NCBI GenBank assembly: GCA_963730385.1
Contig: CAVSRQ010000010.1
Span: 558,001-622,000, forward strand
From: JACCTI01 sp963730385
GTDB lineage: Bacteria; Verrucomicrobiota; Verrucomicrobiia; Chthoniobacterales; UBA10450
Direction of reading: 5' to 3'
Length of the DNA: 64,000 bases
In this document: positions 53,539 to 62,404 of the stretch, piece by piece
Layout: each line of letters starts with the position of its first letter
Numbering within the stretch: the stretch's first letter is position 1
Translations under genes and position numbers: made by a program
Notes under the pieces: model-generated
What the model saw: the letters and a program-made list of their open reading frames with translations, nothing else
What the model was told of the DNA's origin: nothing
Databases searched by the model: none

Positions 53539-54378
53539 TGCACAAGCAAGCGGCCCGCGGACGCGCCCAAGGTGGCGGCCAGACCAAGAACGATCGTTTC
53601 GGCGAGCGCGGTGCTGAGGGTGACATCATCGAAGCGGCCAAAGAACCAGAGCATGGGAGCGGCGACCGCCAGAGCCACCGCGTAACTGGAGAAGGTCCCA
53701 GTCGTGACGGTAGCAAGGCCGTCGCGCCGCACGAATTTTTCCGACCCGGAAAATTCGCTGAAATAAAGAATGACCGCGGTGAGCACGACGGACAGAAGCA
53801 TAAGCCCGAGAAGATGGATAATGGTGAGGCTGGTGGCGATGGCGACGATCTCTTCCGTCGGCGCAATATTGGCAGCGAAAAGAGTCGCGCCGCAGGTGGC
53901 GATGACGAGCTGACCACCGAAGCGCACTTCGTGCGGGGCATCTTTGCTTCCCTTTCCTTTTTTGGCCGTCGGAAAGGCCGAGCTGAGCGGTGCCGACGGA
54001 AATGCCGATCGCCACCGTCATGGCTTCGACCACGATTTTCCCCAGCACTTCGGCCAGGCTCATCTGACCAGTAATGCGCCCGAGCAACCAGAGCAGCAGC
54101 GCGGAGAGGAGCAGGCCGAGCCCAAGTTCTTCCACGGAATCGATCAGCACTTCGGACCAATAAACATCGTCGTGCAAGCCGGCGTAGTAGTTGTAACCGC
54201 AAAGAATCACGAAGGTGGCCAGGCCATAGCCGAGGAGGTCAAGCGGTCGGGCGATGAAGCCCGTCCACCACACTTCCATTGTGTAAAGGAGTGGCAGGCT
54301 GAACATAAGCCCGCCGGCAATCCCGCGGGCATATTCACGGAGCGACCGCGCGACGGTGGGACCAGATGGCCGATTCAC
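53535..54378 (-). CDS. TIGR02587/DUF2391-like integral membrane protein (frameshifted)
   Basis: Two frame segments join into a protein of about 280 residues with seven or eight hydrophobic helices. The first segment has LMFSLPLLYTMEVWWTGF and WSEVLIDSVEELGLGL; the second has VRFGGQLVIATCGATLFAANIAPTEEIVAI, marker IATCGATLFAANIAPTEE. Both are typical of TIGR02587. The break lies near 53964-53974 at an A/G-rich stretch, and removing one base restores the frame. Starts at GTG 54378 or TTG 54387. It is translationally coupled to the TIGR02588-like gene. The family may act in membrane transport; function is unknown. Confidence 0.78.
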
Positions 54379-54518
54379 TAGGCCCAATGAAGCGCATCGC
54401 AGCGGTGGTGGCGACTGGTTTGGGTTCCCGGAAGAAACGGACGGGCCCGGCAGGTGGTCCTGAACGACGGCGACAGATTGCGTTCCGTGAGCAAGACACG
54501 TAAGGCTGACAGAGGCGG

Positions 54519-55877
54519 ATGAAGATAGTCTTCAATACAAGGTGGGAGCAATTGCGGACCAGCTACTGGTTTATCCCCAGCGTAATGGCAGTGCTGGCGA
54601 CCGCGCTCTCGTTTGTGACGGTGCATATGGACACCATCTTGAAGGCGAAATGGGTCCGGGCGACTGGCTGGATTTGGGCGGGTGGGCCGGAAGGCGCGCG
54701 CAATGTGTTGGCCACAATCGCTGGCTCCACCATCACGGTGGCGGGCGTGGTTTTCTCGATCACCATTGTTTCGCTCACGCTGGCCTCGTCGCAGTTTGGC
54801 CCGCGCCTCTTGCGCAACTTCATGGCCGATCGCGCCACGCAGGTCGTGCTCGGGATTTTTGTCTCCACTTTTCTTTATTGTTTGTTGGTGCTCCGCACCA
54901 TTCGCGGCACGGATGCGGCCACCTTTGTGCCGTTCCTTTCGGTCACGTCCGGCCTGCTCTTCGCCGTGGTCAGCGTCGGGTTTCTTATCTTCTTCATTCA
55001 TCACGTCTCCAGCTCCATCCTGGCGGAGAATCTGATCGGACGAGTGGCGGTGGATTTGCAGGAAAGCATCGCGCGTCTTTTCCCGGAGACGCTCGGCGAA
55101 GGCGGGGCGGAAGAGGAGATGAGTGCGGCGGAGGAGAAGTTACCCGGCTTGACCGAAGAACCCGCACACGAGCTTCACTCGAAGGGCAGCGGCTTTGTCC
55201 AGGGCGTGGATGGGGAGCAGATTCTGAAGCTGGCGACGGAAAAGGATTTATTGGTTAGACTTTATCGGCGTCCGGGCGATTTCATCGCGAAGGGATCGCT
55301 CCTGGCAGAGGTCTGGCCGAAGGAAAAAGCGAGCGTGAAGGTGAGCGAGGAGCTGCAGCGGACGGTGCTGCTGGGCCGACATCGGACGCCGACCCAGGAC
55401 CTCGAATACTCCATCGATCAATTGGTGGAGGTGGCAGTGCGGGCGATGTCGCCGGGAATCAACGATCCGTTTACGGCGATCACTTGCATCGAATGGCTGG
55501 GAGTAGCTTTGCTCCAGATGGGCGCACGGAAGTTTCCCGCCCGGCAACGGAAAGACGAGCAGGGCGTGGTGCGGGTGATTGCGGATGGAACGAGCTATGC
55601 GGGAATCGCGGCAGCGTGCTTAAACCAGATCCGGCAGTTTGGCTGCGCGAGCGTAGCGGTGACGATTCGGCTCCTCGATGTGCTGGAACGTGTGTCGCAT
55701 GAGATTGCGAATGAGGAACATCGCCGGGAGTTGGGGCGTCATGCCCAGCTCATTCGAGACGACGGCCTCTCGCATGCCGTAAACGACGAGGACAAGAAGG
55801 CGATCGAAGAACGCTACCTCGCCGCTGCGGAAGCCTGCCGGTGCGGACCGGAAGATTCGGGAGATGGTGCGCGGTAG
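54519..55877 (+). CDS. DUF2254-family membrane protein
   Basis: A 452-residue protein with several N-terminal membrane helices (SYWFIPSVMAVLATALSF, ATIAGSTITVAGVVFSITIVSLTLA, FVSTFLYCLLVLRT region) and a large cytoplasmic C-terminal domain with the DUF2254 marker QDLEYSIDQLVEVAVRAMSPGINDP (IDQLVEVAVRAMSPGINDP). Some members are suggested to be ion channels or regulators, but no function is established. A good Shine-Dalgarno-like AGAGG precedes the ATG. Its 3' end overlaps the antisense tRNA-Val gene by 13 bases. Confidence 0.88.
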   Translation: MKIVFNTRWEQLRTSYWFIPSVMAVLATALSFVTVHMDTILKAKWVRATGWIWAGGPEGARNVLATIAGSTITVAGVVFSITIVSLTLASSQFGPRLLRNFMADRATQVVLGIFVSTFLYCLLVLRTIRGTDAATFVPFLSVTSGLLFAVVSVGFLIFFIHHVSSSILAENLIGRVAVDLQESIARLFPETLGEGGAEEEMSAAEEKLPGLTEEPAHELHSKGSGFVQGVDGEQILKLATEKDLLVRLYRRPGDFIAKGSLLAEVWPKEKASVKVSEELQRTVLLGRHRTPTQDLEYSIDQLVEVAVRAMSPGINDPFTAITCIEWLGVALLQMGARKFPARQRKDEQGVVRVIADGTSYAGIAAACLNQIRQFGCASVAVTIRLLDVLERVSHEIANEEHRRELGRHAQLIRDDGLSHAVNDEDKKAIEERYLAAAEACRCGPEDSGDGAR

Positions 55878-55939
55878 AGGTTTCGAACCTCTGACCCCCT
55901 CCGTGTCAGGGAGGTGCTCTACCACTGAGCTAACCGCGC
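55865..55939 (-). tRNA. tRNA-Val (GAC)
   Basis: A 75-base cloverleaf on the minus strand including an encoded CCA. Acceptor GCGCGGT pairs with ACCGCGC. D arm TAGCTCAGTGGTAGAGC; anticodon stem CCTCC/GGAGG with the loop CTGACAC giving anticodon GAC (valine); T arm AGAGG TTCGAAA CCTCT. The 3' end overlaps the DUF2254 stop on the opposite strand. Confidence 0.95.
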
Positions 55940-56063
55940 GCGCCGAAGCAGTCCGGATTATGCGATGGCGCATGGAGCTTGGCAAGCGGGTGCCGCGTGA
56001 CAGCCCGGAGCCGGCGTAATAGGTTCGACCAAATTCTGGAAAAAGAGAGAAAGACGGACCGCC

Positions 56064-57150
56064 ATGATGAAGACGACCAATCCTACCGATGCCGCTGCGG
56101 CCGAAGTCCTGATGACGCGGAGCGAGGATCCACCAAACCTGGAAATGCCCTTTTCCAGTCTGCGCGATTTCGTGACGCCGAGTGAACGCTTTTACATTCG
56201 TTGCCATTTCCCCATCCCGGAAATCGCCGCGGATTCCTGGCGTCTGCGCGTGGAAGGCGCGGTGGCGACGCCGCTGGAGTTAGACTTGGAGAAGCTGCGC
56301 GCGCTCCCACAACATTCCCTCATGGCGACGATGGAGTGCGCAGGGAACGGCCGCTCGTTTCTCCTGCCAAAAGTAAAAGGCGTGGAGTGGAACCTCGGTG
56401 CGGTCGGAAATGCGCGTTGGACCGGGGTGTGGCTGCGCGATGTCCTGGCGCAGGCCGGAGTGCAGGACGGGGCAGTGGAGGTGATCCTGGAAGGGGCGGA
56501 TAAAGGGGAGATCAAAGAAGCGCCGCGGCCCGCGGGCGAGATTCACTACTCCCGCAGCCTGCCGCTGGCGAAGGCGCAAGAAGGATGTGCTGCTGGCTTT
56601 GGAATTAAATGGCGAACCGCTTCCGCCCAGCCACGGCTTTCCGTTGCGCGCGATTGTGCCGGGCTGGTTCGGGATGGCAGCGGTGAAATGGTTGCAGCGC
56701 ATCCTGGTCAGCACGACGCCCTTCCAAGGTTATTACCAGACGGTGGATTACGCCTATTGGGCGCGGCGCGACGATCTGCCGACCTTGGTGCCTTTAACGG
56801 AGATGTCTGTGAAAGCGCAAATCGCGGAACCGGTGATGAACGAAAAGATCCCAGCCGGGAAGACGTATCGCGTGCACGGCGCGGCCTGGGGCGCGAGCGC
56901 GATCACGAGCGTGGAAGTGAGCACGGATGGCGGCGAGACCTGGGCAGCAGCGCGCTTGGGCGGCGATGTGGAAGCGAACGCGTGGCGCTTCTGGGAATTT
57001 GAATGGGCGCCACCAGCGACCGCGCAACGTTGCACAATCGTGGCGCGCGCCACCGACGCCGCCGGCCGGACGCAGCCGAGCGAGCGCATCGCGGATTACG
57101 GCAGCTACATGATCAACCACTGCCTGCCGATCGAAGTGGAAGTGATGTAA
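56064..57150 (+). CDS. Sulfite oxidase-family molybdopterin enzyme (frameshifted)
   Basis: Two frames form a protein of about 362 residues. The first segment has the molybdopterin domain with RVEGAVATPLELDLEKL, the Mo-ligand Cys in ATMECAGNGRS and GVWLRDVLAQAGV. The second continues with HGFPLRAIVPGWFGMAAVKWL and the Mo-cofactor dimerisation domain ending NHCLPIEVEVM. A one-base repair near 56576-56583 joins them. No Tat signal is evident at the N-terminus. Family members oxidise sulfite or related substrates; the specific donor is not determinable. It is transcribed divergently from the nearby tRNA-Val gene. Confidence 0.83.
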
Positions 57151-57186
57151 GAGTCCGCGCACCGTCCCCTTGGGCGGCGAAGAACT

Positions 57187-57738
57187 TTACGCGGCCAGCT
57201 TGGCGGCGTCTGTGTGCCCGAGAATGCGAACAGTCTGCTGGAGCTGCTCAATCTGCAGCGGCTTTTTCAACACCGTAACCGGACCTTTTTCGAGAATCCG
57301 ATCCAGCATATCGCTATCGGGATACCCGGTGATGATCACGATTGGCATATCGGGATAAGCCTCTTTCGCCGCGGTGTAGACATCGTCCGCCGGGCCATCG
57401 GGCAATTTCAGATCGAGGAAGAGCAGGTCGAACCGCTGTTTATCCAGCGCACTCAGCGCCTCCTTCACCGTGCCCACGACGACGCGGCTGAACCCGATTT
57501 TCTTGAGAAAAAGTTTAAAGAGCGTCTGCAAACTCTCATCATCATCCACCACCAGCACAGTGGGTTGGCCGGACTTGTCCTCTTTCAGGATGTCCTTATC
57601 CAGCGCCGCTTTTTTGATCCGCCAACGGCCACCGATCTGGATGGCGGGAAGCTGACCTCGCTGAACCAAATAATAAACCGTGGGGAGCGGAATCCGGAGA
57701 TATTTGGCGGTCTCTTTGACCGTCAGGAGGTTATGCAT
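57187..57738 (-). CDS. Excisionase-type HTH plus receiver domain regulator
   Basis: A 183-residue protein with an unusual order. Residues about 3-50 are a MerR/excisionase-like DNA-binding domain (LTVKETAKYLRIPLPTVYYL, IGGRWRIKKAALD). Residues 60-180 are a receiver domain with the acidic cluster DDD (65-67), phospho-acceptor Asp109 (LLFLDLKLP), Thr137 and Lys158 (VLKKPL). Most response regulators have the receiver first and the DNA-binding domain last. No histidine kinase is adjacent. The ATG at 57738 (MHNLLTV) is preferred over 57756. Confidence 0.85.
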   Translation of the reverse strand: MHNLLTVKETAKYLRIPLPTVYYLVQRGQLPAIQIGGRWRIKKAALDKDILKEDKSGQPTVLVVDDDESLQTLFKLFLKKIGFSRVVVGTVKEALSALDKQRFDLLFLDLKLPDGPADDVYTAAKEAYPDMPIVIITGYPDSDMLDRILEKGPVTVLKKPLQIEQLQQTVRILGHTDAAKLAA

Positions 57739-57795
57739 GTGAAGGAAATACGCCAACTCAGCGTCGGCAGGGCAAGGCTTTTCTTAAAGTCCAGC

Positions 57796-57821
57796 ATTAT
57801 AAGTTTTATAGTCGGTGTCAA
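57796..57821 (-). promoter_or_regulatory. Candidate promoter of the HTH-receiver gene
   Basis: On the minus strand a perfect TTGACA (57816-57821) and a perfect TATAAT (57796-57801) are separated by 14 bases, short of the ideal 16-18. They lie in an AT-rich stretch about 60 bases before the ATG at 57738. Both hexamers are consensus but the spacing may weaken it or imply control by an activator. Confidence 0.5.
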
Positions 57822-57967
57822 TCATTCTCTACTTCCGGAGTGAAAGTTGGCCGCTTCCGCCCGCATCGCAGGGGTTCAACGGCGCTGATGCGTGAGAAGC
57901 GCGCCGCCCCGGCCCACATTATCACCGCTGGACAAGGTGAGGGGGCGCGTTGACAATTCCCACCTTC

Positions 57968-58597
57968 ATGAGCGTTCTGTTTTTCAAGCGGTTCCTCCAG
58001 CGACCTTTCCAGGTTGCCTCCATTATCCCGAGTTCAAAAGCGATGGTGGAACGCGTCTCGAGCAAGATGGATTTCAGCCAGCCGCGCGTGATTGCAGAGT
58101 ACGGACCGGGCGAAGGTGTCCACTCGCGCGAGATTGCGCGCCGCATGCCCGCAGGCTCGCAGCTGCTTCTGTTTGAGTTGGACCCGGATTTCTCGCGCGA
58201 CCTGGAGCGCCAGTTTGCAAACGATCCCCGCGTCCATGTCATCAACGGTGACGCGGCCCGTCTCCCCGAGGAGCTGGAGCGCCTGGGCATCCCATATTGC
58301 GACTACATCGTCTCCGGTATTCCCTTTAGCATTCTGGACCTGGAGAAGAAGCGCGCGCTCCTGCAGAAAACCCACGAGGCGGTGGCGCCGGGCGGCAGCT
58401 TCATTATTTATCAGGTCACGAACGAGCTTCGGCAGCACGCCACTCTCTTCGACCGCGCGGACTCGGAGTATTTCCTGCAAAATCTGCCGCCGATGTTCAT
58501 CACAGTTTTTCATAAGTCGAACACTCGGAACGGTCATACCCATCCCGCCGTCCCCGCAGTCCCCGCGGCGCGAATCCCAGTCGATCACGCGGCATGA
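57968..58597 (+). CDS. SAM-dependent methyltransferase, phospholipid/rRNA-type
   Basis: About 209 residues. N-terminal amphipathic start MSVLFFKRFLQRPFQVASIIPSS with the SIIPSS marker, SAM motif AEYGPGEGVHSREIA, then LLLFELDPDFSRDLE, the VSGIPFSIL motif and AVAPGGSFIIYQ. This resembles phospholipid N-methyltransferase (PmtA-like) or rRNA adenine dimethyltransferase-like proteins; the former is favoured. The ATG at 57968 was taken; a TTG at 57950 adds six residues. It overlaps the fumC start (ATGA). Confidence 0.78.
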   Translation: MSVLFFKRFLQRPFQVASIIPSSKAMVERVSSKMDFSQPRVIAEYGPGEGVHSREIARRMPAGSQLLLFELDPDFSRDLERQFANDPRVHVINGDAARLPEELERLGIPYCDYIVSGIPFSILDLEKKRALLQKTHEAVAPGGSFIIYQVTNELRQHATLFDRADSEYFLQNLPPMFITVFHKSNTRNGHTHPAVPAVPAARIPVDHAA

Positions 58598-60013
58598 GTT
58601 CCGGCGGTTGTCGCACGGAGAAGGATTCGATGGGCGAGATGTCCGTCCCGGAATCCGCTTTATACGGGGCCTCGACCCAGCGCGCGGTCTTGAATTTTCC
58701 AGTAAGCGGCTATCGCTTTTCGCGGCCGTTTATCCGCGCGCTCGGGTTGTTAAAATGGGCCGCGGCGCAGGCGAACCACGATCTGGGGTTGCTCGATGCC
58801 CACCGCTCCGCGCTCATTGTCCAGGCGGCGGAGGAAGTGATCGAGGGCAAATTGGACGAGCATTTCCCGCTCGATATTTTCCAGACCGGTTCGGGCACGA
58901 GCACGAACATGAACGTGAACGAAGTGATCGCGCAACGTTCGCGTCAACTCGCTGGTGAGAAGGACGATCCTGAAAATCGCGTCCACCCGAACGATCACGT
59001 CAACATGGGGCAGTCGAGCAACGACGTTATCCCCTCGGCCATGTATTTGAGCGCCGCGGAAGAGCTGCAGAACAACTTGCTCCCGGCCCTCGCCGCCCTG
59101 CAAAGCGCGCTCGACGCCAAGGCGAAAGAGTTTTGGGAGATCATTAAGATCGGGCGCACGCATCTGATGGATGCAACGCCGGTGCGGCTCGGGCAGGGAT
59201 TTGCCGGGTATGCGCAGCAAGTCGCCTACGCTCAGGAGCGCGCGCAGAAGGCGATCGTTGTCCTGACATGAACTCGCGCTTGGCGGCACCGCCGTGGGGA
59301 CGGGGTTGAATCGGCCCGTCGAGTTCCCGGCCAAGGTGATGCGGCACTTGCAGCAGCGCACCGGGATCGATTTCCGGGAAGCGACCGATCACTTCGAAGC
59401 GCAAGGCGGGAAAGACGCGGCAGTGGAAGCGAGCGGACAACTCAAGACGATTGCCGTCAGCCTGTTCAAGATCGCGAACGACATCCGCTGGCTGAGCAGC
59501 GGTCCGCGCTGCGGGATTGGCGAGATTCAATTACCTGCCACCCAACCCGGCAGCTCGATCATGCCCGGGAAAGTAAACCCGGTCATGTGCGAAGCCGTGA
59601 TGATGGTTTGCACGCAAGTGATCGGGAACGACGCCGCCATCACATGGGCGGGCGCGAACGGCAATCTTGAGCTCAACGTCATGATGCCGGTCATGACGCA
59701 TAACCTGCTCGAAAGCATCCGTCTCCTCGCCAACGTCACCGGAATTTTCACGGACAAATGCGTGCGCGGAATTGTCGCGAACGAGGAGCGTTGCCGCGAG
59801 TTGGTCGAGCTCTCGATGGCGATGGTCACCAGCCTGGCGCCCATCATTGGCTACGATCGCGCGGCGGAGATCGCCAAAGAAAGCGCCAAGACCGGGAAGA
59901 CCGTGCGCGAACTTTGCCGTGAGAAAAACGTCCTGCCGGAGGCGGAGTTAAACGCGGCCCTCGATCCGATGAGCATGACTGAACCGGGTGGGAGCGGTTC
60001 CGGCGGCGGCTAG
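58594..60013 (+). CDS. fumC: Fumarate hydratase class II (frameshifted)
   Basis: A 470-plus-codon protein split across two frames at about 59266-59270. Segment one: TGSGTSTNMNVNEVIA, HPNDHVNMGQSSNDVIPSA, KIGRTHLMDATPV. Segment two: LALGGTAVGTGLN (restored when one base is removed), GSSIMPGKVNP signature and the C-terminal catalytic region with LNVMMPVM. This is the iron-free class II fumarase that interconverts fumarate and malate in the TCA cycle. The indel is probably a sequence error. Starts in an ATGA overlap with the methyltransferase gene. Confidence 0.93.
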
Positions 60014-60053
60014 GGACGCAGCGTCCTTCGCGCGCTTCCGTTCTTCATCTCAC

Positions 60054-60428
60054 ATGGTCGCCAACGTTAACGGTCCGCAATTCTCTGGCGGCGCCAATAT
60101 TGCGATCAAATGCCCGGCGCACACTTACGAGCAGACGATCGCCTTTTATCGCGACACGCTCTCGCTCCCCATCATCGAAGAAGAAGATGACGGCTGCATT
60201 TTCCAGTTCGGCCCCAACCGCCTTTGGATCGATCGAGTGCCCAATCTAAGTCAGCCGGACGTCTGGCTGGAGCTGGAAACAAACGATACCGAAGCCGCGG
60301 CCGCTTATTTGAAAGTCAACGGCGTCCCGCGTCGTGACGAAGTGGAACAGCTTCGGGAAGATTTCGATGGCTTCTTCGTCTCCGCGCCCTCCGGCGTGAT
60401 TCATCTCGTCATCGGCGACGAGGAATAG
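60054..60428 (+). CDS. VOC-family (glyoxalase/dioxygenase-fold) protein
   Basis: About 124 residues from the ATG at 60054, forming one VOC module: AIKCPAHTYEQTIAFYRDTLSL, quoted as YEQTIAFYRDTLSL, then FQFGPNRLWIDRVPNLSQPDVWLEL, marker RLWIDRVPNLSQPDVWLEL, and SAPSGVIHLVIGD. Residues for metal binding cannot be assigned with confidence. VOC proteins include glyoxalases, dioxygenases and drug-binding proteins; activity unknown. It follows fumC on the same strand. Confidence 0.75.
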   Translation: MVANVNGPQFSGGANIAIKCPAHTYEQTIAFYRDTLSLPIIEEEDDGCIFQFGPNRLWIDRVPNLSQPDVWLELETNDTEAAAAYLKVNGVPRRDEVEQLREDFDGFFVSAPSGVIHLVIGDEE

Positions 60429-60438
60429 TCGGCAGCGT

Positions 60439-60948
60439 TTATTTCGCGACCGTGCGCGGCGCGGTATGACGACCCACGATCACGATATCGCGCGCTTTCC
60501 CGTCCAGGCGCGTCACTCGCGGGAGCACGCCCCAGCGCGCAAAGCCCAGGCTATCGAACAACTCCAGACTCGCGGTGTTATGCCCGAGGATCAGTCCGAT
60601 CAAGGACGTAATCTCCAGGTCCGGCGCGCGCTCAATCGCTTCCTCCACCAGCCGCCGCGCGATCCCGTGCCGATGAAAATCGTCGTGGACATAGACGCTT
60701 ATTTCCGCCGTGCCGCGATACGCGCAGCGCGGCATGAACGGATGAACGCTAAGCCAACCAGCGACGCGTTTCTCGATCTCGACCACCCAGAGCGGGTGCC
60801 GGTTCGGAGTATGTGCGAGCAACCAGGGACGCCGTTCCTCCAGCGTGACCGGCTCGAGCACCGCGGTCGATTTCCGGGTTGCGACCGCGACGTTAAAAAT
60901 CTCCACGATATCCGCCAAATCCTCTTCGGCGGCGTCGCGCACGATCAT
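60439..60948 (-). CDS. GNAT-family N-acetyltransferase, phosphinothricin/methionine-sulfoximine type
   Basis: A 169-residue GNAT protein. It begins IVRDAAEEDLADIVEIFN and has the STAVLEPVTLEERRPWL segment of the PAT group, followed by the acetyl-CoA-binding loop HRHGIARRLVEEA and LGHNTASLELFDSLGFARWGVLP. Acetylates a small amine-containing compound such as phosphinothricin or methionine sulfoximine analogues. Its ATG overlaps the stop of the MBL gene in an ATGA junction, so both are co-translated. Confidence 0.87.
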   Translation of the reverse strand: MIVRDAAEEDLADIVEIFNVAVATRKSTAVLEPVTLEERRPWLLAHTPNRHPLWVVEIEKRVAGWLSVHPFMPRCAYRGTAEISVYVHDDFHRHGIARRLVEEAIERAPDLEITSLIGLILGHNTASLELFDSLGFARWGVLPRVTRLDGKARDIVIVGRHTAPRTVAK

Positions 60949-61811
60949 GCGGCGCGAGTGACAACCTCTGAAGGCGGCTCAAAGAAAAGCTGATCGAAGG
61001 TCGGCTGGAACGCGCCTCCGCGAGAGGCGCCGATGCGGAAGCGGCTGCTGATCTCGCGTTGCTCCGCGCAAAACACTTCCACTTCCGGACGGTCGCGCGC
61101 ATCCAGCAACGTGCGCATGGTCTCGCGCGCCAGCTCCGGTGTGTTGCAATCCCGGCTGAGATGGCCCAGGACCACGCGCTCGATTTTTCCCGGGAGCAAT
61201 TGCTCGAGCACGGTCGCGGCCGCGCTGTTGGAAAGGTGCCCGTGCCGCGACATGATCCGCTGCTTCACCGGCCAGGGCCGATAGGGGCAGGCCTGCAGTA
61301 ACTTCTCGTCGTGGTTGGTTTCGATCACGAGCGTGTGCACCTCGCGCAGCCGTTCCACTAACATCTTGGTCGCGTAGCCGAGGTCAGTGATAAAGCCGAG
61401 CCCAGCCGAGCCATGATGAAAAGCGTAGCCGACCGGCTCGACCGCATCATGCGGCACCGGAAACGTCTGGACCGTGATATCGCAGATGGAAAATTCCGCC
61501 CCGGTGCGAAAGAGGCGCCAGTGCCGATGCTCCGCCAGCGGCCCGCACCGGATCGCTTCGGCGGTGAGCGCATTGCAATAAATCGGGACATGAAACTTCC
61601 GACAAAGCACTTCCAACCCGCAAACGTGATCGCCGTGCTCATGCGTGATCAGGACGCCATCGAGCTGGGCGGGGTTCACGCCGCAAAGCTCCAGCCGGCG
61701 CACCAGCTGACGCGCGCTCAGGCCGCCATCGATCAGCAGCCGGCAATGATCGGTCGACAGGAGAGCCGCATTTCCGGCGCTCCCACTGCCGAGCATGGTC
61801 AGGCTGAACAT
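60945..61811 (-). CDS. YycJ/WalJ-like metallo-beta-lactamase fold protein
   Basis: A 288-residue MBL-fold hydrolase. The metal motif THEHGDHVCGLEVL, the YGATKM-type DLGYATKMLVERL region, the ETNHDEKLL His/Asp segment and the late LGHLSRDCN motif fit the YycJ/WalJ group, proposed to be nucleases or exonucleases in cell-wall or DNA metabolism. It has no signal peptide. It is followed by the GNAT gene on the same strand. Confidence 0.85.
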   Translation of the reverse strand: MFSLTMLGSGSAGNAALLSTDHCRLLIDGGLSARQLVRRLELCGVNPAQLDGVLITHEHGDHVCGLEVLCRKFHVPIYCNALTAEAIRCGPLAEHRHWRLFRTGAEFSICDITVQTFPVPHDAVEPVGYAFHHGSAGLGFITDLGYATKMLVERLREVHTLVIETNHDEKLLQACPYRPWPVKQRIMSRHGHLSNSAAATVLEQLLPGKIERVVLGHLSRDCNTPELARETMRTLLDARDRPEVEVFCAEQREISSRFRIGASRGGAFQPTFDQLFFEPPSEVVTRAA

Positions 61812-61973
61812 GCTTCCATCAATAGCGAGCAGGCTTCCTCTTCACAAATTGTTTTGCGCTTCGGGAAGGCAGTGGTGCGAGTGATTTGTTCACTCATGAC
61901 CCTGTGCCGTGCTGGAGCGAAAGATTTTGGCAGAGGCCGCGTGTCTCGCGAGCGAAGAAACACAAACTTCGTC

Positions 61974-62013
61974 GCAGAGATCCCTCGGCCGCGCTTCGCC
62001 GGCTCGGGATGAC
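61974..62013 (-). repeat. Dispersed repeat, family B, copy 3 (inverted)
   Basis: Reverse complement of the TCATCCCGAGCCGGCGAAG unit. It forms the left arm of an inverted pair around the heptad array. Confidence 0.8.
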
Positions 62014-62041
62014 CAGTCGCGCTCTTGACCGCTCCAATATC

Positions 62042-62223
62042 CAACGCCTCACGCCTCACGCCTCACGCCTCACGCCCAACGCCCAACGCCCAACGCCCGA
62101 CGCCCAACGCCCAACGTCCAACGCCCAACGCCCAACGCCCAACGCCCAACGCCCAACGTTCGGCGTTCGACGTTCGACGTTCGGCGTTCGGCGTTCGGCG
62201 TTCGGCGTTCGGCGTTCGGCGTC
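62042..62223. repeat. Array of 26 in-phase heptads with a mid-array strand switch
   Basis: Exactly 182 bases divide into 26 contiguous heptads. Units at the start are CAACGCC and TCACGCC (four copies of the latter), followed mostly by CAACGCC. After a CAACGTT at 62154-62160 the units become CGGCGTT and CGACGTT until the end. CGGCGTT is close to the reverse complement of CAACGCC in rotated phase, so the two halves can pair as a hairpin. Confidence 0.9.
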
Positions 62224-62226
62224 TCG

Positions 62227-62280
62227 TCATCCCGAGCCGGCGAAGCGCGGTCGAGGGATCTCTCCGAGGCACAGTGTGCT
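62227..62280 (+). repeat. Dispersed repeat, family B, copy 4
   Basis: Starts TCATCCCGAGCCGGCGAAG and continues GCGGTCGAGGGATCTC with a GTGTGCT end, matching 3771-3823. It is inverted relative to copy 3. Confidence 0.8.
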
Positions 62281-62404
62281 TCCGCAAACCAGCCAGCGCG
62301 CGCCGCAAGCCCATTCGACCATTCACTTCCCAGAAACCCCAGACTCTCCGCGGTATGTCTCCTGCTAGTTATTCCGGGAAATGCACACCAGCGGAACTGC
62401 GGCC

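Larger units (their letters stand above)
61812..62404. other. Long intergenic region dominated by repeats
   Basis: No supported gene in these 593 bases. ORFs here translate a heptad repeat and were rejected. It contains an inverted pair of family B repeats at 61974-62013 and 62227-62280 enclosing the 26-heptad array at 62042-62223. Confidence 0.7.

Noticed and set aside
62042..62223. CRISPR array
   Set aside because: Units are 7 bases with no unique spacers and no cas genes are nearby.
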